Assembly (NCBI GenBank): GCA_964568875.1
Contig: CAZMSH010000006.1
Location: forward strand, 72,698-136,697
Length of the DNA: 64,000 bases
Direction: 5' to 3'
DNA from: SLNP01 sp964568875
GTDB lineage: Bacteria; Bacteroidota; Bacteroidia; Bacteroidales; VadinHA17
Below the pieces are notes generated by a model that was not told the origin of the DNA, made no database searches, and worked only from the letters and a program-made list of their open reading frames with translations. The position numbers were made by a program, and so were the translations under genes. Positions 9,525-18,853 of the stretch are shown here, one piece after another. Position 1 is the first letter of the stretch. The number at the start of each line of letters is the position of its first letter.

Positions 9525-9908
9525 ATGAAATCCGTATTTTTCTTTCTGAGCGCTATTTTTGTTATCACAATGACATTACCATCATGCGGCGGCAAGGGAA
9601 AGACTGCAGAAGAGGCAGCTGAACAGACAGCATCTGCCGAAGCAGTGGCAGAAGATGTGCATCTCCATTACATTCAGGTAGCGGTAGAGGGTATGACCTG
9701 CGAAGGTTGTGAAAACACTGTGAAGGCAGCTGTCGAAAAGGTTGAAGGTGTCTACAGCGCCACCGCCACCCACGCAGAAGCCTATGCAATAGCAGCCTAC
9801 GACGCCGGCACCCCTGACACGGCTGCCATCAGGGAAGCCATTACAACCTCGGGATACAAAGTCACCGGCTTCAAATTCCTGGGCCACGAGCTGCCGAAAA
9901 AAGAGTAA
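9525..9908 (+). CDS. Heavy-metal-associated (HMA) domain lipoprotein
   Basis: 127 aa. Lipobox TLPSC (Cys21), a low-complexity Ala/Glu linker (27-45), then an HMA ferredoxin-like fold (48-115) with the metal site GMTCEGC (Cys59, Cys62). HMA domains bind Cu(I) or similar soft metals. It sits 24 bp before the Fe-S subunit and in the same direction as the caa3 oxidase operon, so delivery or buffering of copper for CuA/CuB is a reasonable inference. It could equally be a mercuric or other metal scavenger. Confidence 0.85.
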   Translation: MKSVFFFLSAIFVITMTLPSCGGKGKTAEEAAEQTASAEAVAEDVHLHYIQVAVEGMTCEGCENTVKAAVEKVEGVYSATATHAEAYAIAAYDAGTPDTAAIREAITTSGYKVTGFKFLGHELPKKE

Positions 9909-9932
9909 TTCAGCTAATCAAATCTATATTAT

Positions 9933-10910
9933 ATGGGGGGAACCGGGGCCAGCCAGGAAAAGGGAAAGAAACCTGATCCGGAAAAGATACTGGAACAATC
10001 GAGACGCGATTTCCTTAAGCGTGCCGGAATACTGGGAGCCGTCTCAGCTACCGGTGCTGCAGCTATTTACGCAGGGCACCATTATGAAAAGTCAAAGGGC
10101 AAGGACAAAATGATTAAGGTCCTTACCGAAGACAACCGCCTGGTGGAGATCCCTGCCGACCAGATAGCAGACTTCAAGCCCGACCTGAAGATGCTTCAGG
10201 CCAGGGGCAGAGAAGGTATTGCCGGCAAGAGATGGGTAATGATACTGGACCTGGCCAAGTGCCGTAATGCGCGAAAATGCGTTGAAGCATGCCAGAGCGC
10301 CCACCAGCTGAGGCCCTACGAGTACCATATCAACACCCTGGTAATGAAGGAATCGGTCAACACCCAACCCTATTTTATGCCGAAGCAATGCCAGCATTGC
10401 GACAATCCCCCCTGCGTATCCGTTTGTCCGGTCGACGCTACATTCAAGCGACAGGACGGAATTGTTCTTATCGACAACGAGCGTTGCATAGGGTGCCGCT
10501 TCTGTATGGCCGCCTGCCCCTACTCCGCAAGAATATTCCACTGGCAGGAGCCAAAAGAACTGACAGCAAGCGAAACCGATAATCCCGAGTATGATGTCGA
10601 ACTGAATGTGCCTCAGAAAAAGGGAACTATCTCAAAATGCCTCTTCAGCGCCGACCTGCTCAGGGAGGGTGAGCTGCCCTACTGCGTAACCGCCTGTCCG
10701 AACGGTGTATTCTGGTTCGGAGACGAAAATGAAGATGCCGTCACCAACGGAACCACCCGTGAGACAGCAGTGATGAGCGAACTGCTTAAGAATAATGCGG
10801 GATACCGCCTGATGCCGGAGCTCGGCACCGAGCCCCGTATCTACTACCTGCCCCCGAAGAACAGGCTCTTCGAGTTCCAGCAACCTGAGAATCCTGAATT
10901 CACTATATGA
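9933..10910 (+). CDS. Tat-exported HybA/NrfC-like iron-sulfur subunit
   Basis: 325 aa. Electron-transfer subunit likely facing the periplasm: twin-arginine motif SRRDFLK at 23-29, then a hydrophobic stretch. Cysteine groups are 110/116/120, 153/156/161/165, 185/188/191/195 and 236/251/255. Two expected ligands are missing: position 113 is Ala (CRNARKC) and position 239 is Ser (CLFS), so one or both outer clusters may be [3Fe-4S] or differently ligated. Its stop overlaps the NrfD start by 4 bp, so the pair is translationally coupled. Related to the Fe-S part of Alternative Complex III, without the molybdopterin-type domain. Confidence 0.88.
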   Translation: MGGTGASQEKGKKPDPEKILEQSRRDFLKRAGILGAVSATGAAAIYAGHHYEKSKGKDKMIKVLTEDNRLVEIPADQIADFKPDLKMLQARGREGIAGKRWVMILDLAKCRNARKCVEACQSAHQLRPYEYHINTLVMKESVNTQPYFMPKQCQHCDNPPCVSVCPVDATFKRQDGIVLIDNERCIGCRFCMAACPYSARIFHWQEPKELTASETDNPEYDVELNVPQKKGTISKCLFSADLLREGELPYCVTACPNGVFWFGDENEDAVTNGTTRETAVMSELLKNNAGYRLMPELGTEPRIYYLPPKNRLFEFQQPENPEFTI

Positions 10911-12265
10911 TGCAACCGCCCATGAGCAGCAACCATAATATATCATTCAACAGTGCAAGGCTTGAAAAGGTATCGGCCGACCTCTTTCGCACGGTGCGCA
11001 TCAACAAGAGTTTTATGGCCTGGATGGGATTCCTGGGCCTGGGCCTGGCCGCATGCCTCTATGCCTACTACACGCAGCTAAGGGACGGGCTGGTGGTAAC
11101 CGGTCTCGGAGACTACACCAGCTGGGGAATGTACATAGCCCACTTCGTCTTCTTCGTGGCCACAAGTCTCGTGGGTATGCTTATTAGTTCGGTACTCGGA
11201 CTGATAGGATACAAATGGATAAAACCGATAACACGCATAGCAGAGATAATCGCTGTGGCCTTTGCTGCCGTGGCGGGGCTGGTAATTATATCTGATATGG
11301 GGCGACCTGACAGGCTGCCGTATGTCTTCCTCTTTGGAAGGGTGCAGTCGCCGATATTCTGGGATGTTACCGTGGTAACAACCTACTTCGTGCTCAGCCT
11401 GCTTCTATATTACGTTACACTTATTCCCGACCTGGCTATCGGTCGTACCCGTCTCACCGGAAGACCCGGTTTTCTTGTCAAAGCCTATGACATACTGTCG
11501 GTGCGATTCAGTCACAACCCGCTTCAGTACAAAATACTCTTCAGGGCCATTCGCATACTGCTGGTACTGATAGTTCCTATGGCGTTCGCAATACATACTG
11601 TAACATCGTGGCTCTTCGCCGTCAATCCGAGGGCCGGCTGGGACAGCACCATCTTCGGTCCCTACTTCCTTTCAGGAGCCTTCGTTGCAGGAACCGCGGC
11701 AGTGATAATAGCCATGTATTTCTACCGCAAAAACTACCGCCTGTCAGAATACCTCACCGACGATCACTTCGACAAGATCGGGAAGCTGCTCTTCCTGGTG
11801 TCGCTGGTCTACCTTTACTTCAACCTCAACGAGTACCTGGTTCCGGCATATAAGCTAAAGAAGTTTGATGCCATACATATACGCGAACTTTTCAGCGGAC
11901 ATTATGCCGTCATGTTCTACTTCACACAGGTGGCAGGACTTATAATTCCGCTTATACTGCTGCTGCTGAAACCACTGCGGAGGCCCCTGCCACTGACCCT
12001 TATTTCGGCAGTGATGGTTGTGGCTGCATGGCTGAAGAGATACCTGATCGTGGTTCCCGCACAGGAGCATCCCTATCTGCCGATACAATTCGTTCCTGAG
12101 AAATTTGTCGTCTATACTCCGACAATCACTGAAACGGCCATTACCATCGGCTCCCTGCTGATTGTGCTGATAATAATTACGATACTGTCTAAGCTCTTCC
12201 CGGTGGTACCCGTCTGGGAGGTAGCTGCTGAAGACGATGAAAAGAGTAAAACTTCAATAAGCTGA
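10907..12265 (+). CDS. NrfD/polysulfide-reductase-type membrane subunit (quinol-binding)
   Basis: 452 aa with about ten hydrophobic helices; NrfD/ActC/HybB family. Such subunits bind menaquinol and pass electrons to the Fe-S partner. Features seen: first helix around 40-60 (MAWMGFLGLGLAACLYAYY), family motif SWGMYIAHF near 76, and a conserved SDMGRPDR block near 128. It is placed between its Fe-S partner (4-bp overlap) and a cytochrome c gene (3-bp gap), then a caa3 oxidase; a menaquinol to cytochrome c role is inferred. No catalytic molybdenum subunit is encoded nearby. Confidence 0.88.
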   Translation: MMQPPMSSNHNISFNSARLEKVSADLFRTVRINKSFMAWMGFLGLGLAACLYAYYTQLRDGLVVTGLGDYTSWGMYIAHFVFFVATSLVGMLISSVLGLIGYKWIKPITRIAEIIAVAFAAVAGLVIISDMGRPDRLPYVFLFGRVQSPIFWDVTVVTTYFVLSLLLYYVTLIPDLAIGRTRLTGRPGFLVKAYDILSVRFSHNPLQYKILFRAIRILLVLIVPMAFAIHTVTSWLFAVNPRAGWDSTIFGPYFLSGAFVAGTAAVIIAMYFYRKNYRLSEYLTDDHFDKIGKLLFLVSLVYLYFNLNEYLVPAYKLKKFDAIHIRELFSGHYAVMFYFTQVAGLIIPLILLLLKPLRRPLPLTLISAVMVVAAWLKRYLIVVPAQEHPYLPIQFVPEKFVVYTPTITETAITIGSLLIVLIIITILSKLFPVVPVWEVAAEDDEKSKTSIS

Positions 12266-12268
12266 ACC

Positions 12269-13198
12269 ATGAGACTTACAATAGCTATACTTCTGTTTCT
12301 GGTTTTTGCCCCCTGCGTTACGGCCCAGGAGTGGACAGTGCCTCCCGACCGCAGGGCCAGGCTCAGTCCGTTCGGATTCACTGATGAGAACCGTGCTTCC
12401 GGCGAGACTCTTTTCGATGTTAACTGCATGTCGTGCCACGGTAATCCGGGCCGCAACAACTGGCTGAGGGACCTTGAACCACAGCCCGGAGATCCCGCGT
12501 CGGAAACTTATCAGCAAAACAGCGACGGTGAACTGTTTTATAAAATCAGCGAGGGTCGCGGACCGATGCCCGGCTTTCGCAACGTGCTTTCGCAAACAGA
12601 GATATGGGAGCTGGTGGCATATATACGTAGCTTTAATCCTGATTACCGGCAGGTAGTAGCTCCGGCACGAACCGGCGAGGTGCCTGATTACAGCTATATC
12701 GTACTCGAATTCATGACCGGAGAAAGCGAGGGAGAACTTTCAGTAAAGGCTACAGGCTTTATTGATGAAAAACCACAGCCAGTAAAGGGTGCGGGGATGC
12801 AGCTTACATTGAAACGATCTTTCGGGAGGCTGATTATTGACGAGGAGAAAGAGACTAATGAAAAAGGAGAGGCAGTCTTTTTGGTACCACCAACACTTAA
12901 GGGCGACAGCGACGGCAACCTAAGCCTGACAGCCAGGCTTACTGAAGAGGATTTATACGGTATTGCCGCGGCAGATACCCTTATCGGTATGGGCGAAGCC
13001 GTGGTTCCCGTCAGCCTGACAGAAAAAAGGGCAATGTGGAACACGGTGCGCAAAGCGCCCCTATGGCTTATTATTACCTTCACCCTGGCCTTTTTCGGGG
13101 TGGTCGGGACTATTCTTTTTGTGTTGCTGGAAATCCGCGATATCTGGATATTGGGCGGAATGGAGCAGGAGAAAGCAAATAAAAACCCTGATATATGA
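12269..13198 (+). CDS. Membrane-anchored monoheme cytochrome c
   Basis: 309 aa. Signal peptide (1-19), cytochrome c domain with heme-binding Cys53-x-x-Cys56-His57 and likely axial Met100 in GPMPGF, then a beta-rich middle domain (about 130-255) of unknown role, and a C-terminal transmembrane helix (about 268-292). The heme faces the periplasm. It probably carries electrons from the NrfD/Fe-S module to the heme c of oxidase subunit II. The 4-bp overlap with the DoxX gene shows operon organisation. Confidence 0.88.
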   Translation: MRLTIAILLFLVFAPCVTAQEWTVPPDRRARLSPFGFTDENRASGETLFDVNCMSCHGNPGRNNWLRDLEPQPGDPASETYQQNSDGELFYKISEGRGPMPGFRNVLSQTEIWELVAYIRSFNPDYRQVVAPARTGEVPDYSYIVLEFMTGESEGELSVKATGFIDEKPQPVKGAGMQLTLKRSFGRLIIDEEKETNEKGEAVFLVPPTLKGDSDGNLSLTARLTEEDLYGIAAADTLIGMGEAVVPVSLTEKRAMWNTVRKAPLWLIITFTLAFFGVVGTILFVLLEIRDIWILGGMEQEKANKNPDI

Positions 13199-13578
13199 AA
13201 AACCTGACAATGACCGGGAGATTCCTTTTTGCAATTCCTTTTGCACTATTTGGAATCAATCATTTTCTGATGCTGGATTATTATGTGGGGATGCTGACTT
13301 CATTTATCCCTTTCAGTGCCTATACAATTGTGCTTACCGGCATTTTGCTGATAGCGATAAGCATCAGCATCATGACCCGGTGGTATGTAAAACAGGCGGC
13401 CTATGCACTTGCAGGGCTGCTGCTGCTTTTCATTCTGACAATACACATTCCGCATCTTTTTGACGACAGCGACAAAACCATGGTTAAAATAGCGCTGCTA
13501 AAGGATATTTCACTGATGGGCGGATCGCTGATGATAGCAGGAGTGTGCGGTAGCCAGGAAAAAGAATCAAAAAATTAA
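13195..13578 (+). CDS. DoxX-like four-helix membrane protein
   Basis: 127 aa, four predicted transmembrane helices; GRFLFAIPFALFGINHF at 8-24 is the DoxX-like start. DoxX proteins were first seen with terminal oxidases in archaea and are common near respiratory genes, but the biochemical role is unclear. Overlaps the cytochrome c gene by 4 bp and precedes SCO by 3 bp. Confidence 0.75.
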   Translation: MKNLTMTGRFLFAIPFALFGINHFLMLDYYVGMLTSFIPFSAYTIVLTGILLIAISISIMTRWYVKQAAYALAGLLLLFILTIHIPHLFDDSDKTMVKIALLKDISLMGGSLMIAGVCGSQEKESKN

Positions 13579-13581
13579 AAG

Positions 13582-14352
13582 ATGAAAAAACTTGTTCTGA
13601 TCATTATCATTGCTGCCACGACCTTAGGACTACATTCTCAGACGATTGACCCAGCGAATGTTGAAGTAGGCTTCGTGGAAAAACTGGGCGAAATACTGCC
13701 CCTCGACCTGGAGTTCCTTAATGAGTCCAATGACACGGTCTCTCTGAGGGAACTTATTGACAAACCTACGATTCTCTCTTTTGTATACTTTGACTGTCCG
13801 GGTTTGTGCAGTCCGTTGCTTAGCGGCATTTCGGAAGCTGTTGACAAACTTGACATGAAGCTGGGAGAAGAGTACCAGCTTATCACAATAAGCTTCAACA
13901 CCACCGACACTCCCGAGAAAGCAATCACCAAGAAACAAAACTTCGTGCAGAATATCAGTGGTGAAAACCGCGAGCACTGGATGTATCTTACCGGATGGCA
14001 GGAGAATATTACCGCAATAACCGAGGCGGCAGGATTTCGCTACAAGCCGCGCGGACTTGACTTCGACCATGCCTCAGGCATAATCATAATAAGTCCCTCT
14101 GGTAAGATTACCCGCTATCTGTACGGACTCAGTTTCCTGCCATTTGATGTTAAAATGGCAATAATTGAATCACAGAAGGAGATAGCGCGACCTACAATCA
14201 ACAAGGTACTGGAGTTCTGCTTTTCGTATGACCCTGCTGGTCGTACATATACACTGCAGATCACCAGAATAATAGGGGCGATAACCATCTTTATTGCTGT
14301 AGTGGTATTTGTGGTGCTGCTGATTCGAGGACGCAGAAAGAACATTAACTAA
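13582..14352 (+). CDS. SCO1/SenC copper chaperone for cytochrome c oxidase
   Basis: 256 aa. Thioredoxin-fold protein inserting copper at the CuA site. Signal peptide (1-20); copper ligands Cys72-x3-Cys76 (DCPGLC) and His163 (FDHASG) are all present. A C-terminal transmembrane helix (about 228-250) anchors it, unlike most SCO proteins, which have an N-terminal anchor. Lies 10 bp before cox1. Confidence 0.93.
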   Translation: MKKLVLIIIIAATTLGLHSQTIDPANVEVGFVEKLGEILPLDLEFLNESNDTVSLRELIDKPTILSFVYFDCPGLCSPLLSGISEAVDKLDMKLGEEYQLITISFNTTDTPEKAITKKQNFVQNISGENREHWMYLTGWQENITAITEAAGFRYKPRGLDFDHASGIIIISPSGKITRYLYGLSFLPFDVKMAIIESQKEIARPTINKVLEFCFSYDPAGRTYTLQITRIIGAITIFIAVVVFVVLLIRGRRKNIN

Positions 14353-14362
14353 CATACTGATT

Positions 14363-15985
14363 ATGAGCGACAATATCGAGGAAGGATATGTGAGTTACCT
14401 GGAGTATAAGGGTAAGTATAAGGGTATACTGTCGTGGCTGCTTTCAACCGACCACAAGAAGATAGGCCTTATGTACCTGTATGCAATCATTGTCTTCTTT
14501 TTTGTAGCGGCCTTTCTTGGCCTGCTTATGAGAATAGAGAAGCTGGCGCCGGGTCCGACGATAATGGAGGCACAGACCTATAACGGCATCTTTACCATAC
14601 ACGGGGTAATAATGATATTCATTATTGTAATTCCCGGCATTTCAGCCATTTTCGGTAATTTCTTCCTGCCAGTCATGATAGGAGCCAGAGACGTTGCCTT
14701 TCCACGGCTGAACCTGCTTTCATGGTACCTCTATATGATAGGCGCAATACTGGGTGTTCTTTCACAGTTTGCCGGTGACGGGCCTCCTGATACCGGATGG
14801 ACCTTCTACGTTCCTTACAGCGCTCAATCGGCGACGAACGTAATCTATGCACTTACAGCTGCATTTATCCTGGGCTTTTCTTCGATACTTACAGGCCTCA
14901 ATTTCATTGTAACGATACACAGGATGAGAGCCCCGGGAATGGGATGGTTCAGAATGCCCCTTTTTCCATGGTCACTCTATGCTACGGCATGGATACAGGT
15001 ACTGGCTACTCCTATCGTAGGCATAACACTGCTTATGGTTATAGCCGAGCGCACCCTTAACATAGGATTTTTTGACCCGGCCCTTGGTGGTGACCCGTTG
15101 CTGTTTCAGCATCTATTCTGGATATACTCCCACCCGGCAGTTTATATTATGATTCTTCCTGCTATGGGCATAGTAACGGAAATATTTCCAACCTTTAGCC
15201 AGAAGCCGATATTCGGATACGGTGCAATTGTTATCTCCAGCATAGCAATAGCTGCTGTAGGCTATTTCGTCTGGGGCCATCACATGTTCACATCAGGGAT
15301 GAGTTACTGGTCGAGATGGTTTTTCTCATTTCTTACATTCATTGTGGCCATTCCCAGCGCCATCAAGGTGTTCAACTGGGTTTCCACGATGTACGGCGGA
15401 TCAATTGACCTCAAACCACCGCTGCTATACGCTATTTCATTCATCTTCCTGTTCATGATTGGAGGTTTTACCGGGCTTGCCCTCGGTTCCCTCGCAACAA
15501 ATGTACACCTTCACGATACCGACTTTGTAGTGGCACATTTTCACTATATCATCTTCGGAGGAATGGGTTTCGCCTTCTTTGCAGGAATTCATTACTGGTA
15601 TCCCAAGATGTTCGGACGCATGTACAGCAACAGGATTGCCAACATCGCATGGGTTATACTCTTTGCAGGTTTTAACCTGCTCTATTTCCCTCTGTTTATT
15701 ATTGGGATACAGGGAATGCCGAGAAGATACTTCGATTATCTGCCACAATATACCATGGGACAGGTAATATCCTCAATAGGAGCATTCATACTGATAGCAG
15801 GCCTGATACTGATGGTGTGGAACCTTGTCTACCACCGCCGCCGCGGTGCCATCGCACCGGCCAACCCCTGGAACGGAGTCACCCTTGAATGGCTGATACC
15901 CTCACCACCACCACATGAAAACTTCGATGAAATACCCGAGATAAAAACCAAACCATACCTTTTTACACGTACGAAGAACGATTAG
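14363..15985 (+). CDS. ctaD: Cytochrome c oxidase subunit I (A2-type heme-copper oxidase)
   Basis: 540 aa, twelve helices. Reduces oxygen to water at the heme a3/CuB site while pumping protons. Ligands seen: His80 and His394 (heme a), His392 (heme a3), His257, His306 and His307 (CuB). Helix VI reads Tyr255-Ser256-His257-Pro-Ala-Val-Tyr: the A1-type glutamate is absent and the YSHP motif of A2-type oxidases (Rhodothermus/Thermus caa3) is present. K-channel Lys335 is present in PSAIKVFNW. The gene is directly followed by subunit III. Confidence 0.97.
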   Translation: MSDNIEEGYVSYLEYKGKYKGILSWLLSTDHKKIGLMYLYAIIVFFFVAAFLGLLMRIEKLAPGPTIMEAQTYNGIFTIHGVIMIFIIVIPGISAIFGNFFLPVMIGARDVAFPRLNLLSWYLYMIGAILGVLSQFAGDGPPDTGWTFYVPYSAQSATNVIYALTAAFILGFSSILTGLNFIVTIHRMRAPGMGWFRMPLFPWSLYATAWIQVLATPIVGITLLMVIAERTLNIGFFDPALGGDPLLFQHLFWIYSHPAVYIMILPAMGIVTEIFPTFSQKPIFGYGAIVISSIAIAAVGYFVWGHHMFTSGMSYWSRWFFSFLTFIVAIPSAIKVFNWVSTMYGGSIDLKPPLLYAISFIFLFMIGGFTGLALGSLATNVHLHDTDFVVAHFHYIIFGGMGFAFFAGIHYWYPKMFGRMYSNRIANIAWVILFAGFNLLYFPLFIIGIQGMPRRYFDYLPQYTMGQVISSIGAFILIAGLILMVWNLVYHRRRGAIAPANPWNGVTLEWLIPSPPPHENFDEIPEIKTKPYLFTRTKND

Positions 15986-15988
15986 AAT

Positions 15989-16603
15989 ATGTCAAGAAGC
16001 CATACACATACCGAACCGGTTGACCACGAAGCAGGGAAGATAGGAATGTGGCTATTCCTGTTTACCGAGTTGTTTCTGTTCGGTGGTCTCTTCCTGGTAT
16101 ATGCCGTTTTCAGGTCGCAGTATACTGATTCTTTCCATACAGCCGCAGCAGAGCTCAATGCATTTGTCGGAACACTGAATACAGTGGTTCTGCTGGTCAG
16201 CAGTATGACTATTGCAATGTCTTTAACTGCAGTCAGAAAGAGACAGACAACCAGGGCCCTGATCCTTATTACCGCAACCCTGGCCCTGGCTGCATTTTTT
16301 ATGGTAAACAAATATTTTGAGTGGAGTTACAAGTTCCACTACGATCTGTACCCCGGATCGGCAGTAATGAAGAACCTTGAACACGGAGTAATTTTATTTT
16401 ACGGCCTCTACTACATGATGACAGGATTGCATGCACTGCACGTTATAATTGGCATGGTGCTTCTGACTGTCGTACTTATGAAAGTAAAGATCGGCGCTAT
16501 TAATGCCGACAACTTCCTGCTGCTTGAGAACGGTGCCCTTTACTGGCACCTGGTTGACCTGATATGGATATTCCTGTTTCCTCTGTTATACCTTGTAACA
16601 TGA
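15989..16603 (+). CDS. ctaE: Cytochrome c oxidase subunit III
   Basis: 204 aa, five helices, the short form of subunit III. Characteristic blocks: GMWLFLFTELFLFGGLF near 19-35 and the C-terminal GLHALHVIIG (about 147-156) and YWHLVDLIWIFLFPLLY (about 185-201). Stabilises subunit I and proton uptake. Three bp after ctaD. Confidence 0.95.
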   Translation: MSRSHTHTEPVDHEAGKIGMWLFLFTELFLFGGLFLVYAVFRSQYTDSFHTAAAELNAFVGTLNTVVLLVSSMTIAMSLTAVRKRQTTRALILITATLALAAFFMVNKYFEWSYKFHYDLYPGSAVMKNLEHGVILFYGLYYMMTGLHALHVIIGMVLLTVVLMKVKIGAINADNFLLLENGALYWHLVDLIWIFLFPLLYLVT

Positions 16604-16639
16604 CTGAAGCATGAAAAAAGCTGGAAAATACTATAATAG

Positions 16640-16924
16640 ATGAAACAGAGTAATTCTCATATTTCCGGATACAGAGAGCTGGCCCTGATTTTGCTGGGAC
16701 TGCTTACCCTTACACTTATATCGGTGCTGATAACAGAGCTGCACTTCGGAGCCCTTTCAGTCTTCGTGGCACTGACGGTTGCTTCGGTTAAGGTGTTTCT
16801 TGTACTGCTCTTCTTCATGCATCTGAAGTTCGAAAGCCTGCTGCTGAAACTCATGGTAGGAATGGTCTTCCTGCTCTTCACGCTGGTGATTATTATTACA
16901 TTCATTGATTATCTGTTCAGATAA
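16640..16924 (+). CDS. Cytochrome c oxidase subunit IV (small)
   Basis: 94 aa, three hydrophobic helices, matching the prokaryotic COX4/CyoD-type small subunit (ASVKVFLVLLFFMHLKFE near 47-64 is the typical signature). A structural subunit of the oxidase. Placed 36 bp after subunit III and 21 bp before subunit II. Confidence 0.88.
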   Translation: MKQSNSHISGYRELALILLGLLTLTLISVLITELHFGALSVFVALTVASVKVFLVLLFFMHLKFESLLLKLMVGMVFLLFTLVIIITFIDYLFR

Positions 16925-16945
16925 AAACCTTAATAACAAAATATT

Positions 16946-17872
16946 ATGTTTGAAGGTGCATCAAATATGGTTGAAGGAGTCGATAAGGCGTTTGCTTTTA
17001 TTTTCGGCATAGCTTTTATCTTCATTATGGGGATTACCATATTCATGATATGGACCGTACGCAAATACAGGCGCAGCAAAGGCCATGAGGCGAAACAGTT
17101 TCGTGGCAGCACGAAGCTTGAGATCGTCTGGACGGTAATTCCGCTGATACTGGTACTGCTTATGTTCTATTACGGATGGATAGGGTTTATTCCGATGAGA
17201 AAAGTTCCCTCAGATGCTCTCAGGATAGTTGCCATAGGAAGAATGTGGGAGTGGGAATTTGATTATGGTGAGGGACGCATTTCGCGTGAATTGGTAATAC
17301 CTGTTAATAAACCGGTACGTCTTGACCTGGTATCCCAGGATGTAAATCACAGTCTGTTTATTCCAGCCTTCAGGGTAAAGGAAGACGTGGTTCCCGGTTA
17401 TGATAACTTTCTGTGGTTCACTCCTTACTATATCGGTGAGTTTGATATTTACTGCACAGAATACTGCGGGCTGCTTCACTCTGCCATGACTTCAAAAGCC
17501 ATTGTCAAACCGGAAGAGGAATTTGAGGAATGGCTTGCCGAACTGGCAGTACAGGCCGCTGTGCCGGTGCCGGAAGGATTCACCCTGCTGCGTAATACCG
17601 GATGCCTTGCATGCCATTCTATTGACGGCAGTAAATTGGTTGGTCCTTCATTTCTGGGCTACTGGGGCACCGACAGGATAGTAGTTGAAGGGAATGCGGA
17701 AAGAACAGTGGAAGCCGACGAAGAGTATACCCTCAGAGCCATCTACGACCCAAACAGCCAGGTTGTTAAGGGCTATGCCCGGGGACTTATGCAGTCGTAT
17801 ACAGGTACTCTCAGCGAAGAAGATGCCATGATAATGATCGAGTACCTCAAGGAGCTGGCAGGTGATAAATAA
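16946..17872 (+). CDS. ctaC: Cytochrome c oxidase subunit II with fused cytochrome c (caa3 type)
   Basis: 308 aa. Two N-terminal helices (about 14-37 and 60-80), a cupredoxin domain with CuA ligands His135, Cys170, Glu172, Cys174, His178 and Met181, and a C-terminal cytochrome c domain with Cys220-x-x-Cys223-His224. The fused heme accepts electrons from the cytochrome c or Fe-S module upstream. The order (subunits I, III, IV, then II) is unusual, since II commonly comes first. No lipobox; the N-terminal helix is the anchor. Confidence 0.96.
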   Translation: MFEGASNMVEGVDKAFAFIFGIAFIFIMGITIFMIWTVRKYRRSKGHEAKQFRGSTKLEIVWTVIPLILVLLMFYYGWIGFIPMRKVPSDALRIVAIGRMWEWEFDYGEGRISRELVIPVNKPVRLDLVSQDVNHSLFIPAFRVKEDVVPGYDNFLWFTPYYIGEFDIYCTEYCGLLHSAMTSKAIVKPEEEFEEWLAELAVQAAVPVPEGFTLLRNTGCLACHSIDGSKLVGPSFLGYWGTDRIVVEGNAERTVEADEEYTLRAIYDPNSQVVKGYARGLMQSYTGTLSEEDAMIMIEYLKELAGDK

Positions 17873-18746
17873 AAGCACTCCGTTGATCTCCTTTCTGAAA
17901 CTTATTAAATACAGGCTGACAGCAGCTGTAATGTTTTCAGCTGCCACCGGGCATATTTTATTTGACGGTATGTCTGACTGGTGGGGGCTTACAGCAACTA
18001 TTGCAGGAGTTTACCTGCTCGCAGGAGGCTCCTCTGCTCTTAACCAATTCCAGGAAAGAGACAGGGACGGCCTGATGCCCCGGACAGCTGGCAGACCAAT
18101 ACCTGCAAAACAAATCAAAGAGACCTCTGCACTGTTAATTGCCCTGAGTATGATGGCAGCCGGAATACTGACACTGTTTCTGTTTACAGGTATAGTACCG
18201 GTCATACTTGGATTCATTAATGTAATTCTTTATAATCTGATCTATACCCCGCTGAAGAGACATTCATCGTTGGCCCTGCTGCCAGGAGCTCTTGTCGGAG
18301 CTATTCCTCCCCTGATAGGTTTCACTGCTGCCGGTGGTAATATCCTTGCGCCTGAGGCCCTCTTTATCTCCCTTTTCATGTTTATATGGCAACTTCCGCA
18401 TTTCTGGCTCCTGCAGATTGCCTACAACGACGATTACCAAAAAGCCGGATTTGATTCTTTCATTCGTTTTCCGGGGGAAAAGAGTAAGAAAATTGCCATT
18501 CTTTCATCTATCGTTTTGGTGTCTGCACTGGTAGTATCCGGCAGGCAGTTCGGGATCTTTTATGAAAAAGGTATCTACATTTTTCTTGCTCTGATTAATG
18601 TTGCCCTGCTGCTGACTTCTGCAATACTGCTACAGGCCATATCCGCCGGCCGGAATGCCGGGAAACAGGCAGCGCAACTGCTGAAGACTCTCAATATCTA
18701 TTCATTTATCATCCTTGCATTGATTATTATCGTCTCAGCAGGTTAA
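17862..18746 (+). CDS. ctaB: Protoheme IX farnesyltransferase (heme O synthase)
   Basis: 294 aa UbiA-family prenyltransferase with about eight helices. Adds a farnesyl group to heme b to make heme O. Prenyl-diphosphate/Mg motif NQFQERDRDGLMPRT (about 57-71) fits the N-x3-D-x3-D signature. Overlaps subunit II by 11 bp, so it is translated from within that gene's end. Heme A synthase (ctaA), needed next for an aa3 center, is not in the window. Confidence 0.95.
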   Translation: MINKSTPLISFLKLIKYRLTAAVMFSAATGHILFDGMSDWWGLTATIAGVYLLAGGSSALNQFQERDRDGLMPRTAGRPIPAKQIKETSALLIALSMMAAGILTLFLFTGIVPVILGFINVILYNLIYTPLKRHSSLALLPGALVGAIPPLIGFTAAGGNILAPEALFISLFMFIWQLPHFWLLQIAYNDDYQKAGFDSFIRFPGEKSKKIAILSSIVLVSALVVSGRQFGIFYEKGIYIFLALINVALLLTSAILLQAISAGRNAGKQAAQLLKTLNIYSFIILALIIIVSAG

Positions 18747-18853
18747 TTGCAACCATATATCAACAATAATTGTCCTCATATTTGCAACGGCATTCAAAAT
18801 AGGGTAATTTTGATATGTAAATTACGTTTTATCAGTACCTACTATTACAAACC

